Assembly: GCA_963682175.1 (NCBI GenBank)
Contig: OY821784.1
Location: 24,285,621-24,349,620, forward strand
Length of the DNA: 64,000 nucleotides
Direction: 5' to 3'
DNA from: Triglochin maritima
Lineage: Eukaryota > Streptophyta > Magnoliopsida > Alismatales > Juncaginaceae
The position numbers and the translations under genes were made by a program. Below the pieces are notes generated by a model that worked only from the letters and a program-made list of their open reading frames with translations, made no database searches and was not told the DNA's origin. Shown in pieces: positions 20,721-33,123 of this stretch (the stretch's first letter is position 1; every line of letters starts with the position of its first letter).

Positions 20721-22728
20721 GTGAGCTTACATTTGCAGCCAAGAATGCTTTCTTAGGAACATTGGTCTTCCTCTTTGTTGTGCAAAGATCCTTCAACACT
20801 TTGGCATATTGAGGTATTTGTTGGATGACATCCAACAAGGGGACGTTAACCTTCACTTGCTTGAACACCTCTAATATTTTATCCATCATGTCACTCTAAT
20901 TTTTGGTTAACCTACTCGGATAAGGAACTTTTGGCGGGTAGGTTTTCTGCGGTGCCTGAGAAGAAAGCCTTTGTGTATTACCCTCACCCTCAGCCTCTTG
21001 TTCACCACCATTCCCACTAAGGGGCTGCATAGTGGTGGTGGGTGTGGCAAAGAAATGTGATTGTCAACCTGCTTTCAATTCCTGAAGGTCAAAATGGAAT
21101 TGACATGGTGAACAGGTTCCTCCACATGGTTCACTTGCCTCCCCCGAGGTACCACATTTTCATTTTGCATGGGTTGTTGCTGGTACATGCGGGGGTTAGC
21201 CTCAGGCTGGCTAGGCAAAGAGCCACTCTCTCTTTCATGTACAGACTGAGCCAATTGACCCATCTGAAGATCTAGAGATTTGATGGTCTGCTGATTTGAA
21301 GTGAGAACTTGACTTGTGGTTGACATAAAAAATTTCATTGAGTTTTCAAATCCACGAGTCAAGGTCTCAAGCGAATTGAGACGGGTTTCCATATTACTGG
21401 AATTTGGGAAACCCGATTGATTGGTGATTGGAGCTTGGGGTGGCTGATAAGATTGTGCATGCATGGGAGGTTGGTATGATTGGTTAGGTGGTCGAGAGGA
21501 GTTTAAAGGACCACCCTGGACATTATTTTGGTTCCATGAAAAAATTGTGGTGGTTCCTCCATCCAGGATTATAAGATAATGAGTATGGGTCATTCCTAGC
21601 TCTGTCACAGATGGCGTTGTCATGTTCCATCTCAGGAGTAATGGACGCACACTCGCTTTCTACAAGACCTATCATACCACATGAATGACAGGGAACTCGA
21701 CCAGATGTGGACATGCGAGGTGCACTTTGTTGGTTTTGGAGCTCAATCGAATCCATACGGCGCATTAAGGCCGCCATGCGTGCCTCGGTGGCCGTACTGG
21801 CATCGATAGCAAATGCGGCACCTGATCTAGTCGAGTTTGCATTCGCGATCCTCGCTCCTATATTAGATGATGCAGGTGGTTCCCTTACACTCTCCCATTG
21901 CATTATTTTCTCAGCAAGGTCTTCTAGGAAAGCCCATGCCTCCCTTTCATCCTTTCCCAAGAACTCTCCTTGACACATGGACTCAAGGAGCGTTCAGGAT
22001 GGGATGTGAAGATACTCGTAAATAATCTGACAAAGACACCACAACTCAATGCCATGGTGAGGGCATGAGGATTTCGTTCCTCAATTTTTGAGTCCGATGA
22101 TTTGGTTGTTGTACAACAACTTCTTGGCGTCATCCTTCAGCGCAAAGGTGACAAGCCTAAGATGGATGGAGTCTGTGGTAAGTTGTTGCAGCTTGAACAT
22201 AACACAGACCTCCTCAAATTCCCTGAGAAAGATATAGGGGTCACCTTTCCCAGTGAAGTGAGGGAGCATGGAAATAAACTGAGGCTTAACCTCAAAATGG
22301 TTCCCATTTGCCTCTGGCAATATGATGCATGAGGGTAGAGCTTTACGGCTTGGGTAGCATCGATGACGGAGAGGTATGGGAACGACAACTGGAAGAACAG
22401 GTCGAACAGGTGGGTCCAGCAACTGCTCCTCACGGAAATTATTAGCCAATGAACCCGAACAGTGTGCGACATGAGAGGAGGAAGGCGTCAAGAAATTGAC
22501 TACGGAAGCCGGATTGACAAAGCTCATCGTCAAACGACCACTCTCGTCTCGTGTCCACGAAAGCATGCACAAAGGTGCACACATACCAATTTTTTTATTT
22601 TTTTTACAACGAATGTGCGTAGAGGAGAAGACGGAGGAACACATTAGAGAAAGAATGACTAAGGAGAGAAGGGAAGAAGTCCTTATGCTATGGCGGATGG
22701 GTACAGGTAGAAGCACACAAGCAAACAA
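20721..22728 (-). pseudogene. gag: gag of element C (broken, C-terminus replaced by B)
   Basis: On the minus strand this runs from the gag N-terminus (WTRDESGRLTMSFVNPASVV) to LCTTKRKTNVPKKAFLAANVSS, where B is inserted. The zinc knuckle survives as CHSCGMIGLVESEC, with the His replaced by Leu. Two internal deletions of about 70-85 bp near 22072-22076 and 22103-22106 remove most of the segment around KKYFPNH...FKELLSS. There is also a frameshift near 21540 and an in-frame TAG/TAA near 20890. The protease half that should follow is not found, so it was lost on the far side of B. Confidence 0.85.
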
Positions 22729-23598
22729 GGGTCAAGCAATCCTAAGGTCGCTATAGGTCCTTACAACTAGACGACGCTTAACTGCAAGGTCACACGGTCT
22801 CAACATGTCTCACCTCCCTAAAACGAGGACCGCAAAGCCAAGCAAGTGAGCCAAGAACCGGGGATCTCGTCTCTCCTACTATTGACAAAGTGGGCAACGC
22901 CGATCAGGTCATGACGGTCGGGACCGGATCACTCTCCTAATACGCCCGAAATCCTTAGGGCCAATGTCTACTTGATTTTAAAAATTAGGCTCTTGATTAG
23001 TGTGGTTTTTGGGGCGAAGGAAAGGGTAATGAAATCCCCCACCTTATCTTTTATGGGACAGCCCCTCCTTAGTAGCGTTTTGGAGTCCTAATCTAGCAAT
23101 CAACTCTCCAAACAAACGCTTAACTCACACTTGTTGCAATGCACTTCCTACTAACTAATGCATGTTCATACGAAATGCATGAATGAGAGTAGAAGGTGCA
23201 TACCTCACGTCAGTTCTCAGCAACAAAAAATAAAGCTAAGATAAAAGACAATCTAAATGCCTAAGTCAGATACATGATGCATGAGCTAAACAAAAAGAAT
23301 GCCTAATCTTTTGCTTTGAGTTTTAGGGTCCAAGTTGCTTAAGGGAAGTTGATTATTAATCTGGGAACAATCTAAGAGTCAGAACATGCAAAATTGAGTC
23401 CCAGATTACTAGATCAATTATGGCAACACGACAGAGAAATAAGAAGGCAAAAGCAGCTCACCAGACCGCCAATTGGCGGTCTCAGGCCGTTTCCAGATGC
23501 CTCTCCTTTCGACTCCAAGTCTCCTGAAAGAAAGAAAAACTACAAAACAAAAATTAAATCCACTCGAATCGTCCAAACAAGAGTCTGGACTGGCACCT
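22729..23598 (-). other. Leader of element C
   Basis: Non-coding, matching the A and B leaders. GTCATGAC is at 22908-22915 and an exact copy of the family palindrome at 23464-23481, about 120 bp inside the primer site. Confidence 0.65.
23464..23481. repeat. 18-bp palindrome, exact copy in the C leader
   Basis: GACCGCCAATTGGCGGTC is perfect and located downstream of the primer site rather than in the LTR. Confidence 0.9.
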
Positions 23599-23615
23599 CC
23601 CCGGCAACGGCGCCA
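23599..23615 (-). promoter_or_regulatory. Primer binding site (tRNA-Asp) of element C
   Basis: The minus strand reads TGGCGCCGTTGCCGGGG, a perfect tRNA-Asp complement, next to the LTR starting at 23623. Confidence 0.93.
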
Positions 23616-23622
23616 AAAAACT

Positions 23623-25025
23623 TGTTGAACGTTTTAATTTAAAACCGCAAGTGCACGGCCGTGATGTAGCGGTGGCAAGTACGGGTCATCCTCAGGGAGG
23701 TGAGCAGCCTCTTGTTTATCAGAAATCAAGTGGCAAAAATTGGGGGAGAAAGATTGATTATGCTACTATACACTAAATTACGCTAAGAAGGATGAAATGC
23801 GAACGAAAGAAACAAACGATGAGATAAGAACTAAGCTAAGAACAAAACGAGAATGCTGGAATTTCAGGAATGGGAAAAACCCCTAAGGGGTGGAGTGAGT
23901 GTACACATGCAAAAAGGTGGGTGTAGAATACATTCTTTAAGCACAAATTAAGGTGGTGTTTATCATGCATAGGAAGTGTCTAAATGTTATGGAAAAACCT
24001 ATCAATCTATTCACCAACATAGTTGATTAACATTTGCATATGCAAGTTGTTTATTTCAGAACCTAAACAAGCATGAGAGGTGTCTAATCATTTTGGCAAA
24101 ACTCATCAAGTTATAAATTATCCTAAACAAGCAAGCATACATTCATGTTTTATCAACACATTAAAAATAAAGCACTCATCCCATTCTCTAATGCATGTCT
24201 ATACATCTGCTCCACCCCCCAAAGGGGATGGAACTACTCACTAAACATTACACTAGTTATTATGCTAAGCAAAGAAAACATATTAACTAAGCTAGATTTA
24301 ATAGAAGATGATTAAACTAAAACATGCACAAACCATAAAAGAGGCACAAAACAAAGAAAATTTTATTGATTGAAGACTCACAATACCAGTAGCATCTCCG
24401 GCATTGAGTTCCTTGCTTCAAGGCTTTCACTTCAATTAGGGAGAATGGCCACAAGCATGGAGTAATTACAAAGGAAGGTGAAGAGTTCTATTTATAGGCA
24501 TTGAAAAAGCTAATCCGGGACAATCCCCCGATGTGGGACTAAACAAATACCAAAAATAGCCAAAACAAACATTAATACAAGTCCAGGAGAAAACGTAGCA
24601 GATCTGGGCTGATCCAGACCGCCAATTGGCGGTCCCAGACTGTTAATTGGCGGTCCAAAAAATCCGGATCCAGTTGAATCTTGTTCTAGGCTTTTCTTTG
24701 TGTATTTGGTGGTCTTGGATGCATCTACTTCGTTTATTGGAGCTCCGACCCAAATCCAATTGCTAAAATACACCCCACGATGGTATGAAGTATTCTATTT
24801 TGCTCTTAGGTCCCTCTGTCATGCATTCAGGTCCTTCTCCCTTGCATCTTGGTCCCTAGATCTCACAATCGAGTCCTTTTTCCTAGCTTTTGGGTCCTTT
24901 TATGTTTCATCTCTTCAAACCTATTGCTTTTGGGTTCTTTTATGTTTCAACTCGTAACATAGCATTATTTAGGTGAAAGATAATGGATATAAGATACAAA
25001 TATAAGCATGAAATGGTGTCAATCA
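23623..25025 (-). repeat. 5' LTR of element C, inserted in the 3' LTR of D
   Basis: TGTTGAACG ... GTCAATCA (1403 bp). The TATA box is at 24489-24496. An exact palindrome is at 24617-24634, followed by a degenerate second unit (GACTGTTAATTGGCGGTC). To its right the + strand D LTR resumes with ATTGTAATAGTG. Confidence 0.9.
24617..24634. repeat. 18-bp palindrome, exact copy in C 5' LTR
   Basis: GACCGCCAATTGGCGGTC lies about 120 bp upstream of the TATA box on the minus strand, the same place as in A and in the LTR at 3587. Confidence 0.88.
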
Positions 25026-25159
25026 ATTGTAATAGTGTTTGCTCGCTTGATTTATTGAAGAAACTTTGTTTTGATTGGTTTGGCATGATTTTCAGACACC
25101 TCCCTTGCTTATCTTTGTTCTTCACATGAGTTCCAGGTTTAGGTACATTCCATGCTTAC
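25026..25159 (+). repeat. Fragment of the 3' LTR of element D
   Basis: This aligns with D 5' LTR positions about 830-945 and then, after an internal deletion of about 165 bp, with about 1100-1115 (CATGCTTAC). It ends in CTTAC, the target duplication of element E. The D LTR continues at 46523 with the same CTTAC. Confidence 0.82.
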
Positions 25160-25683
25160 ACTAAAGAAGGAGGAAGTGTTCTATTCATAGCCATAGAAAA
25201 AGGTAATTCAGGACAATACCCTAGTATGGGACTAATACAATACCAAAAATAGACATAACACACAATTATACATAACCCGACTAAACGACATCGGATCTGG
25301 GGCAACCCGCCAATTGGAGGTCTACAGGGTTTGGATCTGGTCTGGATTTTGTGTGGGCTTTCTTGGATGGCGTTTTCATGTGTGATGTATCCAAGTCGGT
25401 TGTTGAAGCTCCGACCCGAATCGAATTGCCAAAATACTCCCCATGATGGTGTGGAGCTTCTTGATTCGCTCATTGGTCCTCTGGGCATACATTCAGGGTC
25501 CTTGCATCTTAGTCCCTAAGTCTTTCAACTCAGTCTTTTTTCCTACTTTTAGGTCCTTTTATGCCGCTTCTTCTCAATCCTGTTTATTCCTGAAACTCAA
25601 ACATAAAACTCGTTACGCAGCATTGTTTAGGTGAAAGATAACGGATATAAGACACAAATGTATGCATGATATGATGTCCATCA
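25160..25683 (-). repeat. Truncated 3' LTR of element E
   Basis: This aligns with the U3 side of the E 5' LTR from about 45995 to 46522 (CTATTCATAGCCATAGAAAAAGG and onward) and ends TCCATCA. About 820 bp of the LTR's 3' side is missing. The break lies exactly at the CTTAC target duplication. Confidence 0.8.
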
Positions 25684-27227
25684 TATACCCCTACACCTAA
25701 CTTTTCCTAGTCCCGAGGAAAACAAAGAAAGAGAAAAATAAAAGAAAGGAAAAAGCTTACGAAAAAACGGAAATCCTAACTCACTTTCGTAGGAATCACG
25801 GTTGCACATCGCACGTACAACAAGCCGTTAAACCTCCTTGTCGCCAAGGAGGAGGAGTGTTGTCTCCTGAGGGTTTTCAGCGGATATACCCACAAAATCC
25901 GAACAGAAATGCATTATTCAATCTACAAACTCAACTCATGGACTCATTTTTATCGATCATTGGACGCAGAAATCCTACGGGCAGAGTTTATATTGGTATT
26001 AGTCTACACACCTAGCCTAATGAACCATTCGTGCAAGTTAAATAAGGACTTAAGTGAAAGACATGGACAACCTCAACTTCCTCAAGTGATACAAAGTGTC
26101 AAGTTCAGTAAGGTTCTTATTTGCATTACCTTTTTTTCTTCTTCTTGTTTCTTTTCTAACTTTTTTTCTTTCTCTTACTAGTTGGAGTTTCATTCTCAAA
26201 CGGTCAGGTTTCGTGCATCATTGCCTATGAGGACTTACACTATCACATACACCTTTCCCCAAATCTCCACATAGGGCAATCCCTACCACCCGTGTAATGG
26301 GAGTTCGGCCGGTGCATCCCAAGTCAGATGACTCGAAATAACCAAGCAATAAGTCCCCTCAGACCTACTTTCCCGAGTGATAGGAGCCGTGCGAGAATAG
26401 AGAACATCTACTCACTTATTTCTTATCTACACATGAACCAAAACCCCTATACTTATTGTCTCACAACAAGATTTAAAGGGTTATTTACTACAACAAACTT
26501 CCTTAAATAAATAGACACGAATTATTGACTCACTAGGTTCAGGATGAACTTCTTTAATTGTTTGAGTACTGAAACCCTATGAATACTCGCCCCCCGAGGG
26601 ATGACCAGGGTGCATCCTAACGACTTGATAAGTCCTAAAGCCATTGTACTAGATATCCTAATGCATCAAGTTCAAGACAATTTTGGGAGTTTCCTTTTAC
26701 TTTGACTTCCAACGGTTTGACACATGCTAACACACGCAAAACCCACAAAACATTCCTTTCGCAAACACATGAAGATTTTGAAAGAAGACAAGTCACCCAA
26801 AGATCATGACAAGCAGATATATCGTTATTAAATGCAGCACACTAACATGACCCTATCAATACACACAAAAGAAAACAAAATCAATGGAAAAAGACTCGAC
26901 TATGTACACACGTAAAATACCCCCCCACACCAACTTCATGCATTTCCACAATGAATGTGAGAATGATACTACATAGATTTATGCATGAAAAAGGAAACAT
27001 CTCACCAACGTAAAGCACAAGGAAAGTGTTATGGTCATGTTCATGGACATAACCCGAATTCCCTCAAAACCTGTGAGATGCTTAAGAAGGGATACAAATA
27101 AGTGAAAGAAATAGGGCCCAAATACTCAAGGGTTGGAGCCCACAACAATCAATGCTCACTCATGGAGTATAATTTTTTTTTTCTTGTTGTCAAATTTAAC
27201 TTTATACAAACATGAAAGCTCAACCAT
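25684..27227 (-). other. 3' untranslated internal region of element E
   Basis: Non-coding. The terminal polypurine tract (minus strand TAGGTGTAGGGGTATA) is next to the LTR at 25684-25699. The second tract GTGTGGGGGGG is at about 26920-26932. The module matches 10045-11660 and 4983-6560. No env-like or other ORF is supported. Confidence 0.72.
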
Positions 27228-28570
27228 TCATGCAGGAACATGAATGGTTGTGTGCGAGAGAGGTTCATGAAGGAACATGACCTCCTCGACTTCAGCTGGT
27301 GCCCCGTCCAAGTAATGTTTGAGGTGTTGTCCATTAACTTGGAACACGTCCCCATTCCCTGGGTTCAGGATGTCAACCGCTCCATGAGGAAATACGGTTT
27401 GGACAATAAAAGGGCCAGACCAGCGACTGCGGAGATTACCCGCAAGCAGATGAAGCCGAGAATTGTAGAGCAACACCTTCTACCCGGCCGTAAACACCTT
27501 TCGCATAATCATGCGATCGTGAAACAACTTGGCTCGGGACTTATGAATTTTGGCATTTTCATACGCATCATTGCATACCTCTTCCAACTCTACAATGTCG
27601 AGTTTACGTTGTACCCCTGCTTGATCAAGATCCCTATTCAGGTTCTTGATCGCCCAGAAAGCACGATGCTCAAGCTCGACGGGTGGGTGACAATCCTTAC
27701 CGTACACTACCCAATATGAGGACATACCCAAATTGGTGTTATACGCGGTGCGGAAGGCCCAGAACGCGTTATTCAACTTAGTTTACCAATCCTTCCTCGA
27801 GGAATTAACCGTCTTCTCAAGGATTTGCTTTAATTGACGGTTAGAGACTTCGACCTGCCCACTAGTTTACGGATGATATGGGGTCGCAAGCTTGTGGGTG
27901 ATTGAATATTTCCTCATAATAGCTTCAAATGAGCAATTGCAGAAGTGGGTACCCCTATCGCTGATTATGGTACGAGTAGTGCCAAATCGCGCAAAAATGT
28001 CCTTTAAGAATTTGGTGACCACCTTGTTGTCATTGGTCTTTGTGGGGATAGCCTCAACCCACTTAAACACATAGTCAACGGCCACCAGAATGTAAACATT
28101 CCTGAACAAATTCAGGAAAGGACCCATAAAGTCGATGCCCCACACATCGAAGATGTTGACGACAAGGACATTTTGCAAAGTCATCATGTCACGTCGACTA
28201 ATCCTGCCAAGGTGCTGGAACCTATCACAATGCTTACAAAATTCGTAAGCATCTTTAAAAGAGAAGGCCAGTAGAATCCAGATCGGAGCACCTTGGCGGT
28301 AGTTTTCTTTGCGCCAAAGTGACCTCCACATGCCCAAAGTGGCAAAAATGGAGCACACTTTGGAACTCGTTATCGGGGACGCACCGCCTGAAAATTTGGT
28401 CAGAGACGTATTTGAATAGGTAGGGGGCGTCCCAGTGAAAGAATCTGACATAAGATCTAAATTTGGTTTGGTCAGATTTTGACCAACCAACAGGAAGTTG
28501 CTCGGTCACGAGGTAGTTCACGATGTCGGCAAACCAAGGGTTATCTTCGATCGTGAACAACTACTTGTCA
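27228..28570 (-). pseudogene. INT: Integrase of element E (Athila lineage, broken)
   Basis: Minus-strand fragments in order: an N-terminal piece (NPWFADIVNYLV and CVPDNEFQSVLHFCHFGHV, part of the zinc-binding region), the catalytic core (WGIDFMGPF, AVDYVFKWVEAIPT, TIISDRGTHFCN, HKLATPYHP) and the C-terminal region (NNAFWAFRTAYNTNLGMSSY, HPPVELEHRAFWAI, LFHDRMIMRK, RWSGPFIVQTVFPHGAVDI). The D..D residues of the catalytic core are visible. Breaks are a frameshift near 28450, a stop after PYHP (27867), another near 27780 and a frameshift near 27478. Intact, it would insert element cDNA into chromosomes. Confidence 0.87.
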
Positions 28571-29017
28571 GGAAATTTGTCGTTAATAATTTGGTCATGT
28601 GGGTTGGTCGTCTCAAGACGAGACAGGTGGTCTGCTACAACATTTTCACACCCTTTTTTGTCCCGAATCTTGAGATCGAATTCTTGAACAACAAGATCAA
28701 TCTCAAGACTCGGGATTGTTCATCTTTCTTCGCCATGAGGTGCTTGATGGCTGTGTGATCAGAATAGATAATCACGTGGGAGTCAATCTATTATGACCGG
28801 AATTTTTCCAAAGTGAATAAGATCGCTAAGAATTCCTCTCGGTCACAGTGTAGTTCAATTGGGCATCATTGAGTGTTCTACTACCATAGTAGATCATATG
28901 AGGCAATTTGTCCAATCGTGGCCCAAACACTGCTCCCATAACAAAGTCAGATGCATCAAACATTAACTCAAAGGGTTCAGTCCACTATGGTGCCTTAATT
29001 ATGGGAGCTGAAGTCAA
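28571..29017 (-). pseudogene. RH: RNase H region of element E (broken)
   Basis: On the minus strand after the reverse transcriptase the frame reads LTSAPIIKAP then a stop, PFELMFDASDFVMGAVF, LPHMIYYGSRTLNDAQLNYTVTERNS and another stop. These are the recognisable Athila-type RNase H strands, with catalytic Asp in DASD. Beyond about 28750 stops and frameshifts obscure it. Confidence 0.78.
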
Positions 29018-30022
29018 CTATTTCTTCAAGGTCAAAAAGGCATGATGGCAATCCTGTGTGAACTCCAAAATGACATCCTTAGCCAACAAAGTGGTGAGAG
29101 GTCGAGCATTTTTTCTAAAATCCCGAATGAAACGCTGATAGAATCCAGGATGCCCAAAAAAGGCACGGATATCCTTCACATTACATGGTGGTGGGAGATT
29201 AGCAATAAGACCCACTTTGGTGGGATCGACCTCAATTCCCCTACTTGAGACCATATGTCCAAGTACAATCCCTCGCTTTACCATGAAGTGACATTTCTCC
29301 CAATTGAGAGTGAGGTTCTTCTCACGACATCGCTTGAGGACAAGGCTCAAGTGACGAAGGCACTCATCAAAGGAAACGCCAAATATGGAAAAGTCGTCCA
29401 TGAATATCTCAAGGAAACACTTTACCATATCGGAGAAGATGCTTATCATACACCATTGAAAAGTTGCCGACGCATTACACAACCCAAATGGCATGCGACG
29501 GTAGGCAAACGTGCCAAAGGGACAAATAAAGGTGGTTTTCTCCTGATCCTCGGGGGTGATGGGAATTTGGTTGTAATCGGAGTATCCATCAAGAAAACAA
29601 TAATACTCATGTCTGGACAACCTTTCCAACATCTGATCAATGAAGGGCAACGGGAAATGATATTTCCGCATTCCCGCATTGAGCTTGCGATAATCAACGC
29701 AAACTCGCCCGCTAGTTTGTAGGCGTGTCGGGATGAGCTCATTATGCTCATTCTCAACAACCGTCACGCATGACTTCTTGGGAACCACATGGACAAAACT
29801 CACCCATGAACTATCAGAGATAGGATAGATTATACCATGATCCAAGCACTTAAGAACCTCCTTTCGGATGGCTTCTTTCAGTACAAGATTCAATCTTTGT
29901 TGTGGGTCCTGGTGGGGCCTAGAATCCTCTTCCACGTGGATCCGATGCTGAACAATACCAGGGCTAATTCCCTTGATATCCTTCAAGGACCACCCGATAG
30001 CCTCTTTGTTTTCAAGGAGCAC
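29018..30022 (-). pseudogene. RT: Reverse transcriptase of element E (Athila lineage, 334-codon open segment)
   Basis: This is a long open segment of a pol gene that is broken on both sides. Motifs: VPKKSCVTVV (about residue 80), RVCVDYRKLNAGMRKYHFPLPFIDQMLERL (106-135), FLDGYSDYNQIPITPEDQEKTTF (143-165), FAYRRMPFGLCNASATFQ (172-189), the catalytic FMDDF (207-211) and IVLGHMVSSRGIEVDPTK. All three catalytic Asp positions appear to be kept. FMDDFSIFG and the long insertion between VVPKK and RVCVDY are typical of Athila. Some positions are altered (YSDYN for YSGYN, ASATF for APATF). Product role: copying element RNA into DNA. Confidence 0.88.
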
Positions 30023-32840
30023 TTTTTAAGGGCAACCTCTTGATGTTTTGCGAGATCAGAAGCAATAATGAGTGGCAAAGTCTCATTATCCCCTAAAAAG
30101 ATGTATTTAAGGTTATTGGAGAGCGATTTGAGCTCGACCAGAGGTGGGTCCTTGTTGGATTCAGAGTTAATTTCACGTGGCTCAAGGACCACAGGGTAAG
30201 AGGAGCAAGCACCCAGATGTGCCTCCTCATCCAAAGGTTCACAGGCAGATTCCTCATGATCGTTTTCACTCGCAACCTGGTCATTAGGCACCTCAATAAT
30301 ATGTCCATGTGAGTTGAACATGCCTAATGACTCGGGCTCATCCGTGTCCTGAAAGAAATTGGCTCCGACAACATCGTCGAAGAGCCCGGGTTGCTTACCA
30401 AGAGTAAAGATGTTGAAATCCGTCGTGAGGTTTCCAAAAGACAACCTCATCAAGCCATTGCGACAATTGATCAAAACATTAGATGTCGCAATAAATGGCC
30501 TCCCAAGGATCGTTGGAATTTCTCCTTGTGGGTTGGACACAGGTTCAGTATCCAAGATAATAAAGTCAACTAGAAATACGAAGTCACCCACTTTAATAAG
30601 GACATTCTAGACACTCCCTCGTGGAATCTTGACGGATCTGTCAGCCAACTGAAGGATTGTCCTCGTTGGTTTAAGATCTCCTATTCCAAGGTGGACATAG
30701 ACAGAGTAGGGCAGGAGGTTCACATATGCTCCGAAATCCAATAGAGCTTGAGGAATTGTCACATTACCGATCATTCAAGAGATAGCAGGACAACTGGGGT
30801 CCATGTATTTGACTTGCATGGGTTGTGTCAGTATCAAGCTCATATTGGCGGCCAAAAATGACTTCTTGGGAACATTTGCTCTTCTCTTAACGGTACAAAA
30901 GTCCTTAAGGAACTTGGCATACAGTGGCATTTGCTGAACAACGTCCAACAACGTAATGTTCACCTTGACTTGCCTAAGTACCTCAAAGATTTTGTCCCAA
31001 TGCTTATCACGTTTTTAGTCAACCTATGAGGGATTGGTGCCTTGGGGACATAACTATCATGAGGAGGAGTCTTAGAATTAGGTTCCTTGAAAGACTCACG
31101 ACCCTCCTCAGAAGAGTCACCAACAGGGTTGGTTTCAGGCATTTCCACATTGGTGTTAACAACCCTTCCCAATCTTAAGGTATGGACAACATTTGCATGT
31201 TGGGAAGGGTCACTTTCAACATTGTGCACATTCTGCGTAGTTTGAGCAGGTTGACCCCTGGGATATACCACAGGTTGACTTGGTAACTGACCTTTCTCAC
31301 GTTCATGGAACTGATGATCCAACTTGCTAACTTGCATTTCCAAAGGTTTGACTGTACTTTGCATGCTCTGCATGAACGCTTGAACGGTCGGATCACTAGA
31401 AGGGTCCTTGGGGTCAACCCGCTGGGGTAGTGGAGTTTGGTTCGAATAACCCGACGATAAGGCCTGAGCATGTTGGTAATTATGGTGTTGAGACCTTTGA
31501 TGTGGGGGTTGGTAGGCCGCCGATGGGTGTGGAGGTTGAGGTTGAGCGTGCGAGTTCTGACCGTGACCCCCACTAGGACCCCAAGAGAAGTTAGGATGGT
31601 TACGCCATCCCGGGTTGTAGGAGTGACTGTACAGGTCATTACTGGGACTCTATTCATACATCGCATTTCGATGCTCAGTATCCCTTGGAGCGTAAGCGTA
31701 TTCCATGTCATCATGTCCCATAAGTCCACACCTACAACACCCGGGAGTAGCGACCAGAGCTACAGGAGCTCGGTCCAACTCTAAACTCTAAATCCTACGC
31801 ATGAGAGCACCTAATTTCGCCTCAGATGCGATAGTTGACTCAACTTGATATGATCCATTTCGACCAGAAGACCTGGCGGTTGGTGGCTCTCTGATGGTTT
31901 CCCACTCAAAGGTACGTTTATCCATTAACTCAAAAGTGTCCCATGCCTCATTGATGGGTTTCATTTGGAAATCACATTGACACATCGACTCCGATAATGT
32001 ACGGGTGTTGTAGTTGACTCCCTCATAAACAATCTGGCACAACTGCCATAGCTCAAGTCCATGTTGAGGGCACTGCTGGAGAAGGTCCTTGAGCCTCTAA
32101 AAGAAAGCTTGAAAAGATTCGGTCTCAGTCTGATACATTTGATGTATCTTGTGCCGTACCTGTTGAGTTTTCCTTTGAGGGAAAAATCTCTTCAGAAAGA
32201 CGGTCACAAAGTCATCTCAAGACCGAATAGAGCTCCCCATGAGGCTGTACATCCATTTATTCGCGTTATCCTTCAACGCGAAAGAAATCATCCTCAACCG
32301 GATTGAATCCTCATCAAGTTATTGAAGCTTGAACGTGGAGCATACTTCCTCGAATTCATTTATAAAAATATACAGATCCTCCTTATTGGAAGTGAAGGTT
32401 GGAAGCATACTAACATATTGAGGTTTCCACTCATAGTTGTTCCCGCAAGCTGGGGGAAGAACTATGCAAGAAGGCTACGCGACCCGAACAGGATGGTCTG
32501 CTCCCACGATGTCATCGGCGTATCCTGTCGAGCTAAAGGAGGTGGTGCACCAAGAACTCGATCTTGACTGAATCCCTCTTCTCCTCGAGTCAGAGGAGGA
32601 GGAGAAGGTCTACGTGGTGGCGGGAGTGGACCGACGTAATCCATATATGGAACCCCATCTCTTCCATCCCCACGAGACGACTCGGCCTTATGCTCCAAAG
32701 GAGCACGAGGCAGAGATTGCCGATAACCTTGACCATCCATCTCAGAAAAATGCACTCTCTCAAGTCAAGCGCTCTCACCAGAACGAGCCCAACCTCGCAT
32801 AAAATGCTCGACTCGACTCTAAAATAACACACAAGAGAAG
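30023..32840 (-). pseudogene. gag-PR: gag-protease of element E (broken)
   Basis: Right to left: a gag N-terminal piece (about 32460-32755), capsid-like blocks with several stops and frameshifts (for example VSMLPTF, LCQIVYEGV near 32040), a zinc-knuckle region near 31710-31740 and a linker. These are followed by the VVQQMPLYAKFLKDFCTVKRRANVPKKSFLAANMS block (30800-30960) and the protease (LLDFGAYVNLLPYSV near 30720-30750, then LQLADRSVKIPRGS, stop, ILGRPFIATSNVLINC). The knuckle reads CCRCGLMGHDDMEY, so the last Cys is Tyr. It then leads through NSESNKDPPLVELKSLSNNLKYIFLGDNETLPLII into the reverse transcriptase, the linkage that the gag-only copies lack. The N-terminus is next to the J insertion at 32849. 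Confidence 0.82.
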
Positions 32841-32843
32841 GTG

Positions 32844-32848
32844 TACTC
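32844..32848. repeat. Target site duplication TACTC, left copy (solo LTR J)
   Basis: TACTC immediately precedes TGTAACGCCCC. The matching copy is at 44133-44137. Confidence 0.9.
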
Positions 32849-33118
32849 TGTAACGCCCCTGATCTCGTGGGTACGCACACTGCAAAACACTACAAGTGTC
32901 GCGATCAGAGACCTCCGCGACGATCAAAGGAGTTACAAAAGACAGACCAAACAACGACTCGACAATACGTAGAGACATCATACATGGATAGACTAACATA
33001 AAACATAACTCAAAAGTGAGAGATTATCCATATATGGTAACAAGGTCAAATACCATACATCGAGTTCAAAAGGGAAATACATCATAAATAATGCGGAAGC
33101 AAAAGACAAACTGAAGAA

Positions 33119-33123
33119 TATGG
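33119..33123. repeat. Target site duplication TATGG, left copy (element F)
   Basis: TATGG lies before TGTTAGCAAAC. The right copy is at 41488-41492. Confidence 0.93.

Noticed and set aside
27240..27719. 159-codon + strand ORF over the E integrase
   Set aside because: Antisense shadow of the integrase C-terminal region.
29255..29722. 155-codon + strand ORF over the E reverse transcriptase
   Set aside because: Antisense shadow of the pol frame. The minus strand carries all conserved motifs.
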